A stretch of 64,000 nucleotides of DNA from Rhodopseudomonas sp. BAL398 (GTDB lineage: Bacteria > Pseudomonadota > Alphaproteobacteria > Rhizobiales > Xanthobacteraceae). The position numbers and the translations under genes were made by a program. The stretch lies in contig NZ_CP133111.1 in NCBI RefSeq assembly GCF_033001325.1, positions 2,852,001 to 2,916,000 of the forward strand, written 5' to 3'. This document shows positions 54,809 to 63,689 of this stretch, in pieces. The notes under the pieces were generated by a model. It was given only the letters and a program-made list of their open reading frames with translations, was not told the origin of the DNA and ran no database searches. Every line of letters starts with the position of its first letter. Position 1 is the stretch's first letter.

Positions 54809-56023
54809 ATGGCGTCGGAGCTGGCTGACCGGAACCCGCCCGCCAGGAAATCTGGCTCCCACGACCAGGAGCAGGCTCCCCCACCAACCGACCACGACGA
54901 TACGCAGGGTAAGTCGGAACCCTCGATGCTGTCGAATCCCTGGTTACGTTGGGGATTGATCACCGCTGCGATCCTGCTGCTACTCGGCGGCACCGGCTAT
55001 GGCTGGTATTGGTGGACCACGGGTAGCTATTTTCAAAGCACCAATGACGCGTATCTCAAGGCGGATCAGGTCTCGATTGCGCCGAACGTCTCGGGCTATC
55101 TGGTTGGGGTACCGGTGGTCCAAAACCAGACGATCGCGGCTGGCGATCAACTGGCGAAGATCGACGACCGTTCCTACCGTGTTCGAGTTGAGCAGGCCAA
55201 GGCCCAACTCGATCAGGCAAGGGCCGGCAAAGCCCGCGCGGAAGCCGAGTTGAACCGACAATACGCCCAGATCGAACAGGCGAATGCTCAGCTTGGGCAA
55301 TCGGAGGTGAGCCTGGCTTTTGCCGAGAACCAGGTCGCGCGTTATCGGCCGTTGGCAGCGAGCGGCGCCGAAGCGACCGAGCGTTACGACCAGATCCGAA
55401 ACCAGCGCGATCAGGCACGCGCCCAGGTCGCCCTGAACAACGCGCAGGTCGAGTCGGCGCGTCGGATGGTCCCGTCGACCGAAGCGCAAATTGCCGAAGC
55501 GCAAGCCGCGATCGAGCAGGCCGAGGCCCAGCTTCATCAGATGCAAATCGATCTGGACAACACGGTGGTGGTCAGCCCGATCGCGGGCCGCGTCGGCGAC
55601 CTGACTGCGCGCATCGGCCAGTTCGTACAGCCGGGGATGCGGATGATGACGGTCGTGCCGCTCCATGATCTTTACCTTGAGGCGAATTATAAGGAGACCC
55701 AGATCGGCCTGATGCGGGTCGGCCAGCCGGCGACCATCGAAGTCGATGCCCTGCCCAACGAGAAACTCCACGGCGAAGTGCTGAGCTTCTCACCCGGCAC
55801 AGGTTCGGAATTCTCGTTGCTGCCGCCGCAGAATGCGACCGGCAATTTCACCAAGGTGGTGCAGCGCGTGCCCGTGCGAATCCGGATTGATGCCGGCCCG
55901 GAGGCGCGCAAGGTGCTGGTGCCCGGACTGTCGATCGTGGTGGACGTCGATACCCGCAACGCCAAGGCCGACATCAACCGCCAAAGGGGAGAACTGCAGG
56001 ACAGCCGGAAGGGCGCGCAATGA
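54809..56023 (+). CDS. EmrA-like membrane fusion protein
   Basis: This 404-residue adaptor for an MFS pump has a Pro/Gln-rich cytoplasmic start, a membrane helix (about 46-65, LITAAILLLLGGTGYGWYWW), the lipoyl halves (YLKADQVSIAPNVSGYLVGVPV and VVSPIAGRVGDLTARIGQFV), and a long Gln/Ala-rich hairpin (about 130-255). I chose the ATG at 54809 after GGAAAGGTTGG, because an upstream frame start at 54761 lies before the operator. Its stop overlaps the MFS gene (ATGA). It bridges the pump to the outer-membrane factor two genes on. Confidence 0.94.
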   Translation: MASELADRNPPARKSGSHDQEQAPPPTDHDDTQGKSEPSMLSNPWLRWGLITAAILLLLGGTGYGWYWWTTGSYFQSTNDAYLKADQVSIAPNVSGYLVGVPVVQNQTIAAGDQLAKIDDRSYRVRVEQAKAQLDQARAGKARAEAELNRQYAQIEQANAQLGQSEVSLAFAENQVARYRPLAASGAEATERYDQIRNQRDQARAQVALNNAQVESARRMVPSTEAQIAEAQAAIEQAEAQLHQMQIDLDNTVVVSPIAGRVGDLTARIGQFVQPGMRMMTVVPLHDLYLEANYKETQIGLMRVGQPATIEVDALPNEKLHGEVLSFSPGTGSEFSLLPPQNATGNFTKVVQRVPVRIRIDAGPEARKVLVPGLSIVVDVDTRNAKADINRQRGELQDSRKGAQ

Positions 56024-57570
56024 CCGGTCCGGCCGAAGCCAGTTCAACGCCGCAGCGCGCCGATCTCACCGCATGGCTGGCCGTCGGAGCCGGGACGATC
56101 GGCGCGTTGATGGCGACGCTCGACATCTCGATCGTCAACGCGTCGCTACCACAAATCCAGGGTGAGGTCGGGGCCAGCGAATCCGAAGGCACTTGGATCT
56201 CGACCGCTTATCTGGTCGCCGAAATCATCATGATTCCGCTGGCCGGCTGGTTCGAGCGTCTGCTCTCGCTGCGGATCTTCCTGCTCGTCGTCACGGTGGG
56301 TTTCGTGCTGTCCTCGATGCTGTGCGGGACCTCGACAACACTCGTTTCGATGATCACCGGCCGCATCGGCCAGGGCTTTGCCGGCGGCGCGATGATCCCC
56401 ACGGCGCTCACCATCGTGGCAAAACGTCTGCCGCCGGACCAGCGCCCGATCGGCATCGCCTTGTTCGGATTGACCGCGGTGCTCGGTCCGGTGCTAGGTC
56501 CGATCATCGGTGGCTGGCTGACGGAAAACGTCAGCTGGCACTACGCATTCTTCCTCAACCTGCCGGTCGGCATCGGACTGGTTGGACTGCTGTTGTTGGG
56601 GCTTCCCTTCGAACGCATGCATTGGCGCGAGGTCGCGCAAGCGGATTGGCTTGGCATCATCGGCATGGCCATCGGCTTGGGCTGCCTCACCGTTGTGCTC
56701 GAGGAAGGCCAGCGCGAGCGTTGGTTCGAGTCGAACTTCATCATACTGTTAAGTCTGGCCTCCCTGCTCGGCTTCGGTCTGTTGACGGCGGGTCAATTGG
56801 TGAGCCGCAATCCGGTCATCGACCTTCGCATCATTTTCCAGCGAAGCTTCGGCGGGGTGTTCCTGATGAGCCTCGTGGTCGGCGGAGCGCTCTACGGCAT
56901 CCTGTATCTGATCCCGCAATTCCTTAGCAAGATCGCCGGGTACAACGCCGAACAAGCCGGCTACGTCGCGCTGCTCAGCGGCATTCCGACGCTATTGATG
57001 ATGCCGCTATTTCCATTTCTGGTGCGGCGGCTCGACGTGCGGATCGCGATTGGATTCGGGCTTTTTCTCTACGGCATCAGCTGCCTGTTAAACGCCGGCC
57101 TGTCACCTGAATCCTCGGGCATCGACTTCCTATTTGCGCAGATCCTGCGCGGCTTTGCGCAGTTCTTTACGCTGGTCTTCCTCAATCAAGCGGCGACCAG
57201 CTCCGTCAGCCAGGACAAGGTCGAGGACGCGTCGGGCCTGTTCAATGCAGCGCGCAACCTCGGCGGTTCGATGGCGCTGGCGATGATCTCGACCCTGCAG
57301 GAGCGCCGGACCACCCTGCATGTCGATCGGATTTCCGAAGCGCTGAGCGGCAATTCCGTCAGAGTGCAGGAGCTGATCGCCGGCTTCGGCGCGCGCGTCG
57401 AGGACGTGCAACGCGGCATGCAGGCCCTCGGCCAGGCGATCCGCCTGCAGGCAACGGTCATCACATTCTCCGATCAGTTCTTCGTCTTGGGCGTCATCCT
57501 GCTTGTGACCATTCCGCTGGTCGTGTTGCTGCGGCCGTTGCCGAAGGATGCCGGCGTTTCGGTAGGGTGA
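56020..57570 (+). CDS. DHA2-type MFS multidrug transporter (EmrB-like)
   Basis: This 516-residue transporter has 14 membrane segments. It shows the DHA2 features: motif D-like LDISIVNASLPQIQG in helix 1, a WISTAYLVAEIIMIPLAGW second helix, GRIGQGFAGGAMIPTA in helix 4, and the antiporter motif C block FGLTAVLGPVLGPIIGGWL in helix 5. It uses the proton gradient to export drugs or similar compounds. It forms a tripartite system with the EmrA-like adaptor and the outer-membrane factor. Confidence 0.95.
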   Translation: MTGPAEASSTPQRADLTAWLAVGAGTIGALMATLDISIVNASLPQIQGEVGASESEGTWISTAYLVAEIIMIPLAGWFERLLSLRIFLLVVTVGFVLSSMLCGTSTTLVSMITGRIGQGFAGGAMIPTALTIVAKRLPPDQRPIGIALFGLTAVLGPVLGPIIGGWLTENVSWHYAFFLNLPVGIGLVGLLLLGLPFERMHWREVAQADWLGIIGMAIGLGCLTVVLEEGQRERWFESNFIILLSLASLLGFGLLTAGQLVSRNPVIDLRIIFQRSFGGVFLMSLVVGGALYGILYLIPQFLSKIAGYNAEQAGYVALLSGIPTLLMMPLFPFLVRRLDVRIAIGFGLFLYGISCLLNAGLSPESSGIDFLFAQILRGFAQFFTLVFLNQAATSSVSQDKVEDASGLFNAARNLGGSMALAMISTLQERRTTLHVDRISEALSGNSVRVQELIAGFGARVEDVQRGMQALGQAIRLQATVITFSDQFFVLGVILLVTIPLVVLLRPLPKDAGVSVG

Positions 57571-57577
57571 GGTAAGT

Positions 57578-59083
57578 ATGGTCAAAGCTTTTGTTCGCAG
57601 CATTGCGTTTCTCCCGCTGGCCGCCTCGCTCGGCGGATGCCTGGTCGGTCCTGACTATGCCGGGCCGCCGCTTGCTGCGCCTCTGGCCGAGATCGGCCAG
57701 GGCTTTCGACGTCTCGGCTCCAGCGCCCGCGCCCTGGAGCCGTCGGCGGACTGGTGGCGGGCGATCCGCGATCCCCTGCTGACCGAACTGATCGAACGCG
57801 CGCTTGCCGACAGCCCCTCGATCCAGATCGTCGAGGCCAGGGTGCGTCAGGCACGGGCGAGTGCCAGGGAACAATACGCCAATCTGCTGCCGAGCGGATC
57901 GGTGGCGGGCGCCTATCTGCATAATCGGATTCCGCTCGGAGACGCCCGCCGCGGTCTCGAAAATGTTGCCGGTGGCCAAGCCATCGCTGGCCAGATTCCC
58001 GATGGCACCAACCTTGATCTCTACGATGCGAATTTCGATGCAAGCTGGGAGATCGATATCTTCGGCGGTCGCCAACGGGCTGCCGAACAGGCCGTCGCGC
58101 AGGCCGACGCCGCGGTCGCGCGGTTTGCCGATGCCCATGTCCAACTCGCGGCGCAGGTGGCCCAGAGCTATGTCGGTTTGCGCGACGCGCAGCATCGGCT
58201 TGATCTGACCTTGCAGTCGGTCAAGCTGCAACAGGAAGCCATCGATCTGACCGCTCAGCGCTTGGGCGGCGGCACCACCTCCGACCTTGATCTGGAGCGC
58301 CTGCGCACGCAGTTGGCCAGTACGGAGGCGATGGCAGACCCGCTGCGCGCAACTATCGACCAGAACCGCGGGCAGCTCGCGGTGCTGGTTGGGCTGGAGC
58401 CAGGCACGCTCGACTCCCAGCTGCGCCGGCCCAGGCCCGTTCCAGTCCCGCCACGCCCCCTCCGCATCGGCGACCCCGCCGGGATGCTGCGGCGGCGACC
58501 CGATATCCGCGAAGCCGAACGAAATCTTGCCGCCACCAATGCCCAGATCGGACAGGCGGTAGCCGGCTATTTCCCCCGCGTCACGCTGCTCGGGAATGTC
58601 GGCTCATTATCGACCTCCACCGCCGTGTTTGGGACTGCGGGCTCCTTGATCGGCAATGTCGGACCGACGCTGCAGTGGAATGTGCTCGACTTCGGACGGA
58701 CGCTCGCGCGTATTCGGCAGGCCGAAGCAGGCTCCGACGCCGCTATCGCGCAGTATCAAAACACGGTCCTCACCGCGCTGCAGGACGCTGAATCATCCTT
58801 GTCACGATTCGGTCACCAGCGAAACCAGGTGACAAAACTGGCGCGCGCCAGCGCGTCGGCCGACAAAGCCGCCGACTTGATGCGGCAGCGGAACCGCGCC
58901 GGTACCGTCAGCGTGATCGATCTGCTTGACGTCGAACGGCAACGGCTCCAGACAGTTCAAAGCCTCGCACAGGCGCAGGCTCAACTTATGAACGATTACA
59001 TTGCGCTGCAAAAGAGCTTGGGATTGGGATGGTCGGACGCCCCCGTGCTCGAAGTCGCCTCGTCGAAAGTTCCAGATCAATAA
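57578..59083 (+). CDS. Outer-membrane efflux lipoprotein, NodT/OprM type
   Basis: This 501-residue channel starts with a lipoprotein signal (lipobox SLGGC with Cys21) and VGPDYAGPP, the usual start of NodT-type factors. Two repeats of helical hairpins and strand pairs (about 75-270 and 290-490) form the trimeric channel-tunnel; blocks such as SWEIDIFGGRQRA and PDIREAERNLAATNAQIGQAVAGYFP are typical. It is the outer-membrane part of the system and may also serve the RND pump, which has no factor of its own here. Confidence 0.95.
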   Translation: MVKAFVRSIAFLPLAASLGGCLVGPDYAGPPLAAPLAEIGQGFRRLGSSARALEPSADWWRAIRDPLLTELIERALADSPSIQIVEARVRQARASAREQYANLLPSGSVAGAYLHNRIPLGDARRGLENVAGGQAIAGQIPDGTNLDLYDANFDASWEIDIFGGRQRAAEQAVAQADAAVARFADAHVQLAAQVAQSYVGLRDAQHRLDLTLQSVKLQQEAIDLTAQRLGGGTTSDLDLERLRTQLASTEAMADPLRATIDQNRGQLAVLVGLEPGTLDSQLRRPRPVPVPPRPLRIGDPAGMLRRRPDIREAERNLAATNAQIGQAVAGYFPRVTLLGNVGSLSTSTAVFGTAGSLIGNVGPTLQWNVLDFGRTLARIRQAEAGSDAAIAQYQNTVLTALQDAESSLSRFGHQRNQVTKLARASASADKAADLMRQRNRAGTVSVIDLLDVERQRLQTVQSLAQAQAQLMNDYIALQKSLGLGWSDAPVLEVASSKVPDQ

Positions 59084-59102
59084 TTGTCCATGGAAGGACC
59101 TC

Positions 59103-59771
59103 ATGAGCCATCCGCCGAAATCGCCCCTTCCAGTTCGGAAGAGTCACGGTGGACGCCCCTCCCTCGAAGCATCTGCCCGTCTCACCGAGCACATCGTCGA
59201 CAAGGCCACCACGCTTTTTCTTCGCGCCGGCTTCGAGGCGGTCAGCATCGACACCATCGCAGCCGAAGCGGCGATTTCAAAGCGGACGTTTTATACCCGG
59301 TTCAGCGGCAAGCCGGATTTATTCACGGCCGTGGTCGTTCGCTTTGTCGAAAAACGCATGGCCAAGATGGACGCCATTTCTGCCGTGGTGGGCCCGCTGC
59401 GGCATCAACTCGAAGCGATCGCCTGTGAAATACTTCGGATCGCTTGCGAACCGGACGCCATCGCCCTCGACCGGATCGTCACCGCCGAAGTTGAGCGATT
59501 TCCGGAACTTGGCCGCATTCTGTATGATTTCGCGGTGCCACGCGCGGTCGGCACGATAGAGAAAATTCTCAATCAAGCCTGCGCGGACGGCACGCTCGAC
59601 CGGATCGATACGCATCATGCAGCCGAGCATTTTCTCTACGCGGTGATCGTCGGGCCGATGCGCATGGTGGCGCTCGGCGTAGAAGGCCGCCGCCTGTCAG
59701 GCGGCCGGCTCAAGCGATTGCAACAGTCGATCGATCTATTTCTCAACGGCGTTCGCTCGCGCTCCGACTAG
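59103..59771 (+). CDS. TetR family repressor of the efflux operon
   Basis: This 222-residue regulator has a basic arm (VRKSHGGRPSLEASARL), a TetR helix-turn-helix (ATTLFLRAGFEAVSIDTIAAEAAISKRTFYTRFSGKPDLF) and an AefR-like C-terminal region. It follows the outer-membrane factor by 19 bp and is co-transcribed with the pump, so a feedback loop is likely. The ATG at 59103 follows GGAAGGACC. Shared operators at 54775 and 59892 suggest that it controls both the operon and the small secreted protein gene. Confidence 0.92.
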   Translation: MSHPPKSPLPVRKSHGGRPSLEASARLTEHIVDKATTLFLRAGFEAVSIDTIAAEAAISKRTFYTRFSGKPDLFTAVVVRFVEKRMAKMDAISAVVGPLRHQLEAIACEILRIACEPDAIALDRIVTAEVERFPELGRILYDFAVPRAVGTIEKILNQACADGTLDRIDTHHAAEHFLYAVIVGPMRMVALGVEGRRLSGGRLKRLQQSIDLFLNGVRSRSD

Positions 59772-59891
59772 TCCAGCCCCCCCATGAGCGCGCGAGCTGA
59801 CGTCAGCTTGACGCGTTCCTCTCCATACACGTGAAGCAAACTGGTGGGCTCACTCTCAAAGGAACGATTCAACGCCTCGCGCATTTTTGAT

Positions 59892-59908
59892 ACGATACCG
59901 TACCGTTT
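59892..59908. promoter_or_regulatory. Second copy of the Emr-operon TetR operator
   Basis: ACGATAC-C-GTACCGTTT matches the operator at 54777-54793 in 16 of 17 bases. It lies 17 bp before the start of a small secreted-protein gene and thus joins that gene to the efflux regulon. Confidence 0.78.
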
Positions 59909-59924
59909 CTTATTGGAGATTGCG

Positions 59925-60158
59925 ATGGCAATTGCGACACGCTGCATCCTGATGATCTGTCTGATCGCACCGACCTGGGCCCACGCCGGCTCCACCGAAG
60001 CGGAGAAAGAGATTGCCTGCAAAGACGACGCCATGAGGCTTTGCTCCGAGTTCGTTCCGGATCGAGACAAGATCACGCTATGCATGCAAAGACGAATCCC
60101 ACAACTCACCCCCGCCTGCCGCGCGATCTTTGATGAGGATAAACCGAAGTCAAAATAA
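59925..60158 (+). CDS. Small secreted Cys-rich protein
   Basis: This 77-residue protein has a signal peptide (MAIATRCILMICLIAPTWAHAGS) and a mature part with four cysteines (ACKDDAMRLCSEFVPD, then ITLCMQRRIPQLTPAC). The spacing and the LTPAC end resemble the Cys-rich repeat of the FGFR/ESL-1 type found in small bacterial periplasmic proteins. The ATG at 59925 follows TTGGAGATTGCG. An operator copy before it links it to the efflux operon. Its role is unknown; metal or envelope protection would be possible. Confidence 0.74.
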   Translation: MAIATRCILMICLIAPTWAHAGSTEAEKEIACKDDAMRLCSEFVPDRDKITLCMQRRIPQLTPACRAIFDEDKPKSK

Positions 60159-60839
60159 TCGCGGCGACCTCCGCCGCTTCTATCGGTGCCCGGATTTAAG
60201 GTCAGGCAAGAGATGGGCCGGACTTGTGCTTGGGATCGCAGCCACGGTAATCGGAATGACTTGCCGCACCTACAAGTCTCAAGCACCCCCGAAGGCTTGG
60301 TAGTCGCATCGCGGGTGCGCCCCCTCTCCGAAATCGTTGGAAAGCCACACAGCATGTTTGTCGAACCGACCGTTTGAGACGGCGCTGGCTACCGCGAGTT
60401 CTGGGCTTCGCTGAACTGGGGGAGTTTCGATCCGCCGAATATGGGAGGATCAGTAAGGGAGGCAATGAGGTCCGCTTCAGGCATCATATAATCGATGTTA
60501 GATCACAGCCGCAAGTCGATTAAGGTCGTGAAATTCGCCTCCGATGTCATCGCCCAGAGCTGCGCACCACGGAGCCGAAGCCGCCGCGATTGGGGTCAAA
60601 GAGTACGTAAGGTCCGAGGCCCTCCGAGCCAGACCGCCTATATCGGTTTCGCTGTCATCGCATGCGACATCAGCGACGAGAGGCTCTCGCAAACACGCGC
60701 GCGACTGGCCACGCCTCTCGGCCCGGAAGAGGGCAAGCTCCAGCGACAATGGCTAGCCCGGCATCGCGTCCGGCGAAGGCTTCTACAGCTACAGGCACAT
60801 CGACTGCCCCATCACAACTCAACAAAGAAGGAGTTCGCC
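60159..60839. other. Non-coding stretch before the oleate hydratase gene
   Basis: About 680 bp without a supported gene. Frames open on both strands have no binding sites or family features. The right end holds AAGAAGGAG, the binding site of the gene at 60840. Confidence 0.45.
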
Positions 60840-61629
60840 ATGCACTATAGCAGCGGAAACTATGAAGCGTTTGTCCGCCCCCGAGAACCGGAGGGCGCGG
60901 ACAGGAAGACAGCGTGGTTCGTCGGCTCGGGTCTTGCGGGACTTGCTGGCGCGGCCTTCCTCATCCGCGACGGTGGAGTGGCCGGTGAACGCATCACCAT
61001 CCTCGAAGAGCTGGACATTCCCGGCGGCGCGCTCGATGGCCTCGATGTGCCCGAAAAGGGTTTCGTTATCCGCGGTGGCCGCGAGATGGAGGAGCATTTC
61101 GAATGCCTCTGGGATCTCTATCGCTCGATCCCCTCGCTCGAGGTCGAGGATGCGAGTGTGCTGGACGAATTCTACCGGCTCAACAAGGACGATCCGAATT
61201 TCTCACTGCAACGCGCGACCCAGAACCAGGGTCAGGACGCACCGGACAAGACGCTGCTGACGCTGAACGACAGGGCGCAAAAGGACCTCCTCTCCGTCTT
61301 TCTTGCGACTCGTGAGGAGATGGAGAACAAGCGGATCAACGAGGTCTTCAGCGAGGATTTTCTCAAGAGCAATTTCTGGCTCTACTGGCGAACCATGTTC
61401 GCCTTCGAGGAGTGGCATTCCGCGCTAGAGATGAAGCTCTATCTCCACCGCTTCATCCATCATATCGGAAGTCTCGCCGACTTCTCCTCCCTCAAGTTTA
61501 ATCGCTACAACCAGTATGAATCGATGGTCCTGCCGTTGGTGAAGTGGTTGCAGGATCACGGCGTCCATTTCCGCTACGGCGTCGAGGTTACCGATGTCGA
61601 TTTCGACATCCAGGCGGAGCGCAAACAAG
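60840..61629 (+). pseudogene. ohyA: Oleate hydratase, interrupted by IS66
   Basis: The first 263 residues of an FAD-dependent oleate hydratase (myosin-cross-reactive antigen family) are intact: VGSGLAGLAGAAFLIRDG with the FAD-binding glycines, then LDIPGGALDG, FVIRGGREMEEHFECLWDLY and NFWLYWRTMFAFEEWHSALEMK. Such enzymes add water to the double bond of unsaturated fatty acids and help tolerance to them. A full member has about 530-590 residues. The frame meets the end of an IS66 element at 61630 and continues only into IS sequence, so the gene is broken. A C-terminal part may lie beyond the right end of the IS, outside the window. Confidence 0.9.
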
Positions 61630-61681
61630 GTACGCATCCGACCAGGACCCCAGGTAGGCGCGTTCTACCGCCGATGGCTTC

Positions 61682-63268
61682 TCAGGCGGCAGCGCTGCTC
61701 TGCTGTTGGTTGGCCTTCCAATTCCACGGCAGCAGGTCGGCGACCTTGCTGGCGGGATGATCCGGCAGCCGGGCTAGGACATCGGCGAGCCAGGCTTGCG
61801 GATCGACGTCGTTCATCTTGCAAGTTTCGATCAGCGCGTAGACGGCAGCAGCGCGGTGACCGCCCGCATCCGAGCCGGCGAAGGTCCAATTTCGTCTTCC
61901 GACCGCAACGCCACGCAGAGCTCTTTCGGCAGCATTGTTGGTGAGACAAACGCGGCCATCGTCGAGGAAGCGGGTGAACGCTGCCCAGCGGTTGAGCAGG
62001 TAATTGATCGCCTTGGTGGTGTCATTGTTGGACGAGAGCAAAGTGCGCTGCTGGCGCATCCAGATTTCGAGGTCGGTGACGATCGGCGCGGATTTCTCCT
62101 GGCGCATGGCAAGCCGTTGCTCCGGTGCTTTGCCGTTGATGGTGCGCTCGATCGCGAACAGTTCGTCGATCCGTCGCACCGCCTCGGCTGCGATCGGCGC
62201 CTCTCCGGTTTTCGCCAGGTCGAAGAACTTTCGGCGACCGTGGCTCCAGCACGCCGCTTCCAGAATCGGCGCCGGCTTGCGGCCCGCTTTGTAGAGCTGG
62301 TTGTATCCATCAAAGGCATCGGCCTGCATGAGGCCGACATAGCCGGCCAGATGGCGTTGCGGATGTTCGCCAGCCCGGTTGCGTGAGTAATAGAACAAGG
62401 CCGCCGGCGGATCGCTGCCGCCAAACGGTCGGTCATCCCGGACGTAGGTCCAAATCCGGCCGGTGACCGTCTTCATTTTCGCCAGCACCGGGACCGTGGT
62501 GTCGTCGGCGTGGATGCGTTCCGCGCTCATGACATGGGTCCGGATCGCGTCAATCAGCGGCGCGAGCGCCACCACGCAGGCGCCGACCCGGTCGGCCAGC
62601 GTCGAGACATCGATCTCGATCCCTTCGCGGGCAAAAGTCTTGCTCTGACGGTTCAATGGCTGATGCAGCAGGAACTTGTTGACCAGTACCATCGCCAGCA
62701 GGCTCGGCCCGGCAAAGCCGCGCGGGATCGGGTGCGAGGGCGCCGGCGCCTCGGTGATCGCCTCGCAGTCCCGGCAGGAGAACTTTTCGCGGACGTGCTC
62801 GATGATCTTCCAGCGCCGCGGCTCGCATTCGAGGGTTTTCGACACCACCTCGCCGAGCTTGTGCAGCCGGGCGCTGCCGCACTTGCCGCAGGCACAGGGC
62901 GCGGGCTCGACGATCCGTTCGACCGGCAGATTGTCCGGCAGCGGGCGTCGGGGCGGGCGTGGAGCCTGTGCACGCTTCTCCTTGGCGGCCTCTGGCGCGG
63001 CAATCTCAGCCTTGGTCGCCTGTTCGGCCTGCGTCTCTTCGAGGTCCTCGATCGCAAGCTCAAGCTGCTCGATCAGCAGCTTGCCGCGTTCAGAGGATTG
63101 CCCGAACTGCTCGCGCCGCGCCTTGGCCAGCATCAGCTTCAGCCGCTCGATCTCCAACCGGCCGACGGTGACTTCGCTCTTGGCTAATGTCAGTTGCTCG
63201 CGCTGCGCAAGGATCATCGCATGCGCGGCGGCGAGATCATCGGGAAGTGGTTCGAGCTGCGTCGTCAC
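61682..63268 (-). CDS. tnpC: IS66 transposase TnpC
   Basis: This 528-residue transposase has an N-terminal leucine-zipper-like helix (LAAAHAMILAQREQLTLAKSEV), a Pro/Arg-rich linker, a zinc-finger part (CACGKCGSARLHKLG and FSCRDCEAI) and the DDE catalytic domain (HADDTTVPVLA, GYVGLMQADAFDGYNQLY and the late acidic residue in NNAAERALRGVAVGRRNW). It ends with the IS66 C-terminal domain. The start is a GTG at 63268. It seems complete and could be active. Confidence 0.96.
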   Translation of the reverse strand: MTTQLEPLPDDLAAAHAMILAQREQLTLAKSEVTVGRLEIERLKLMLAKARREQFGQSSERGKLLIEQLELAIEDLEETQAEQATKAEIAAPEAAKEKRAQAPRPPRRPLPDNLPVERIVEPAPCACGKCGSARLHKLGEVVSKTLECEPRRWKIIEHVREKFSCRDCEAITEAPAPSHPIPRGFAGPSLLAMVLVNKFLLHQPLNRQSKTFAREGIEIDVSTLADRVGACVVALAPLIDAIRTHVMSAERIHADDTTVPVLAKMKTVTGRIWTYVRDDRPFGGSDPPAALFYYSRNRAGEHPQRHLAGYVGLMQADAFDGYNQLYKAGRKPAPILEAACWSHGRRKFFDLAKTGEAPIAAEAVRRIDELFAIERTINGKAPEQRLAMRQEKSAPIVTDLEIWMRQQRTLLSSNNDTTKAINYLLNRWAAFTRFLDDGRVCLTNNAAERALRGVAVGRRNWTFAGSDAGGHRAAAVYALIETCKMNDVDPQAWLADVLARLPDHPASKVADLLPWNWKANQQQSSAAA

Positions 63269-63341
63269 AACGGCAATTCAACCACAGCCGCTTTTGGAAG
63301 TCGCGCCCGTTCCACCCCTTGAGTCAAATAGTCACAGCTAA

Positions 63342-63689
63342 CTACCCAGTTGCTTGTGGACGCCAGGTTTCCCGCGGCATCCGCCAATCGATCCCCGACA
63401 ACAAATACGACAGCTGCGCAACGCTGATCGTGACCACGCCATCTGACAGCGACGGCCACAGAAAACGGCCGCGCTCCAGCCGCTTCGTGAACAGACACGC
63501 GCCCTGGCCATCATGCCAAATGATTTTGATCAGATCGCCGCGGCGGCCTCTAAAAACGTAAAGATCGCCAACATGCGGATCACGTTGCAGGCTTTCCTGA
63601 ACAAGCCGCGCAAGGCTCGGGAATCCGCGCCGCATGTCGGTGTGGCCAGTCGCGAGCCACACCCGGACGTTGCCAGGGATCGCAATCAT
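63342..63689 (-). CDS. tnpB: IS66 accessory protein TnpB
   Basis: This 115-residue protein matches IS66 ORF2: VWLATGHTDMRRGFPSLARLVQ, DLYVFRGRRGDLIKIIWHDGQGACLF and the LERGRF.WP end. It is needed for transposition by an unknown mechanism. Its ATG overlaps the tnpA stop (ATGA), as usual in the family. Confidence 0.95.
   Translation of the reverse strand: MIAIPGNVRVWLATGHTDMRRGFPSLARLVQESLQRDPHVGDLYVFRGRRGDLIKIIWHDGQGACLFTKRLERGRFLWPSLSDGVVTISVAQLSYLLSGIDWRMPRETWRPQATG

Noticed and set aside
60481-60505. A possible fourth GTTGATTA-class site before the oleate hydratase
   Set aside because: ATAATCGATGTTAGAT has the wrong half-site sequence and spacing, and lies 340 bp from the gene.
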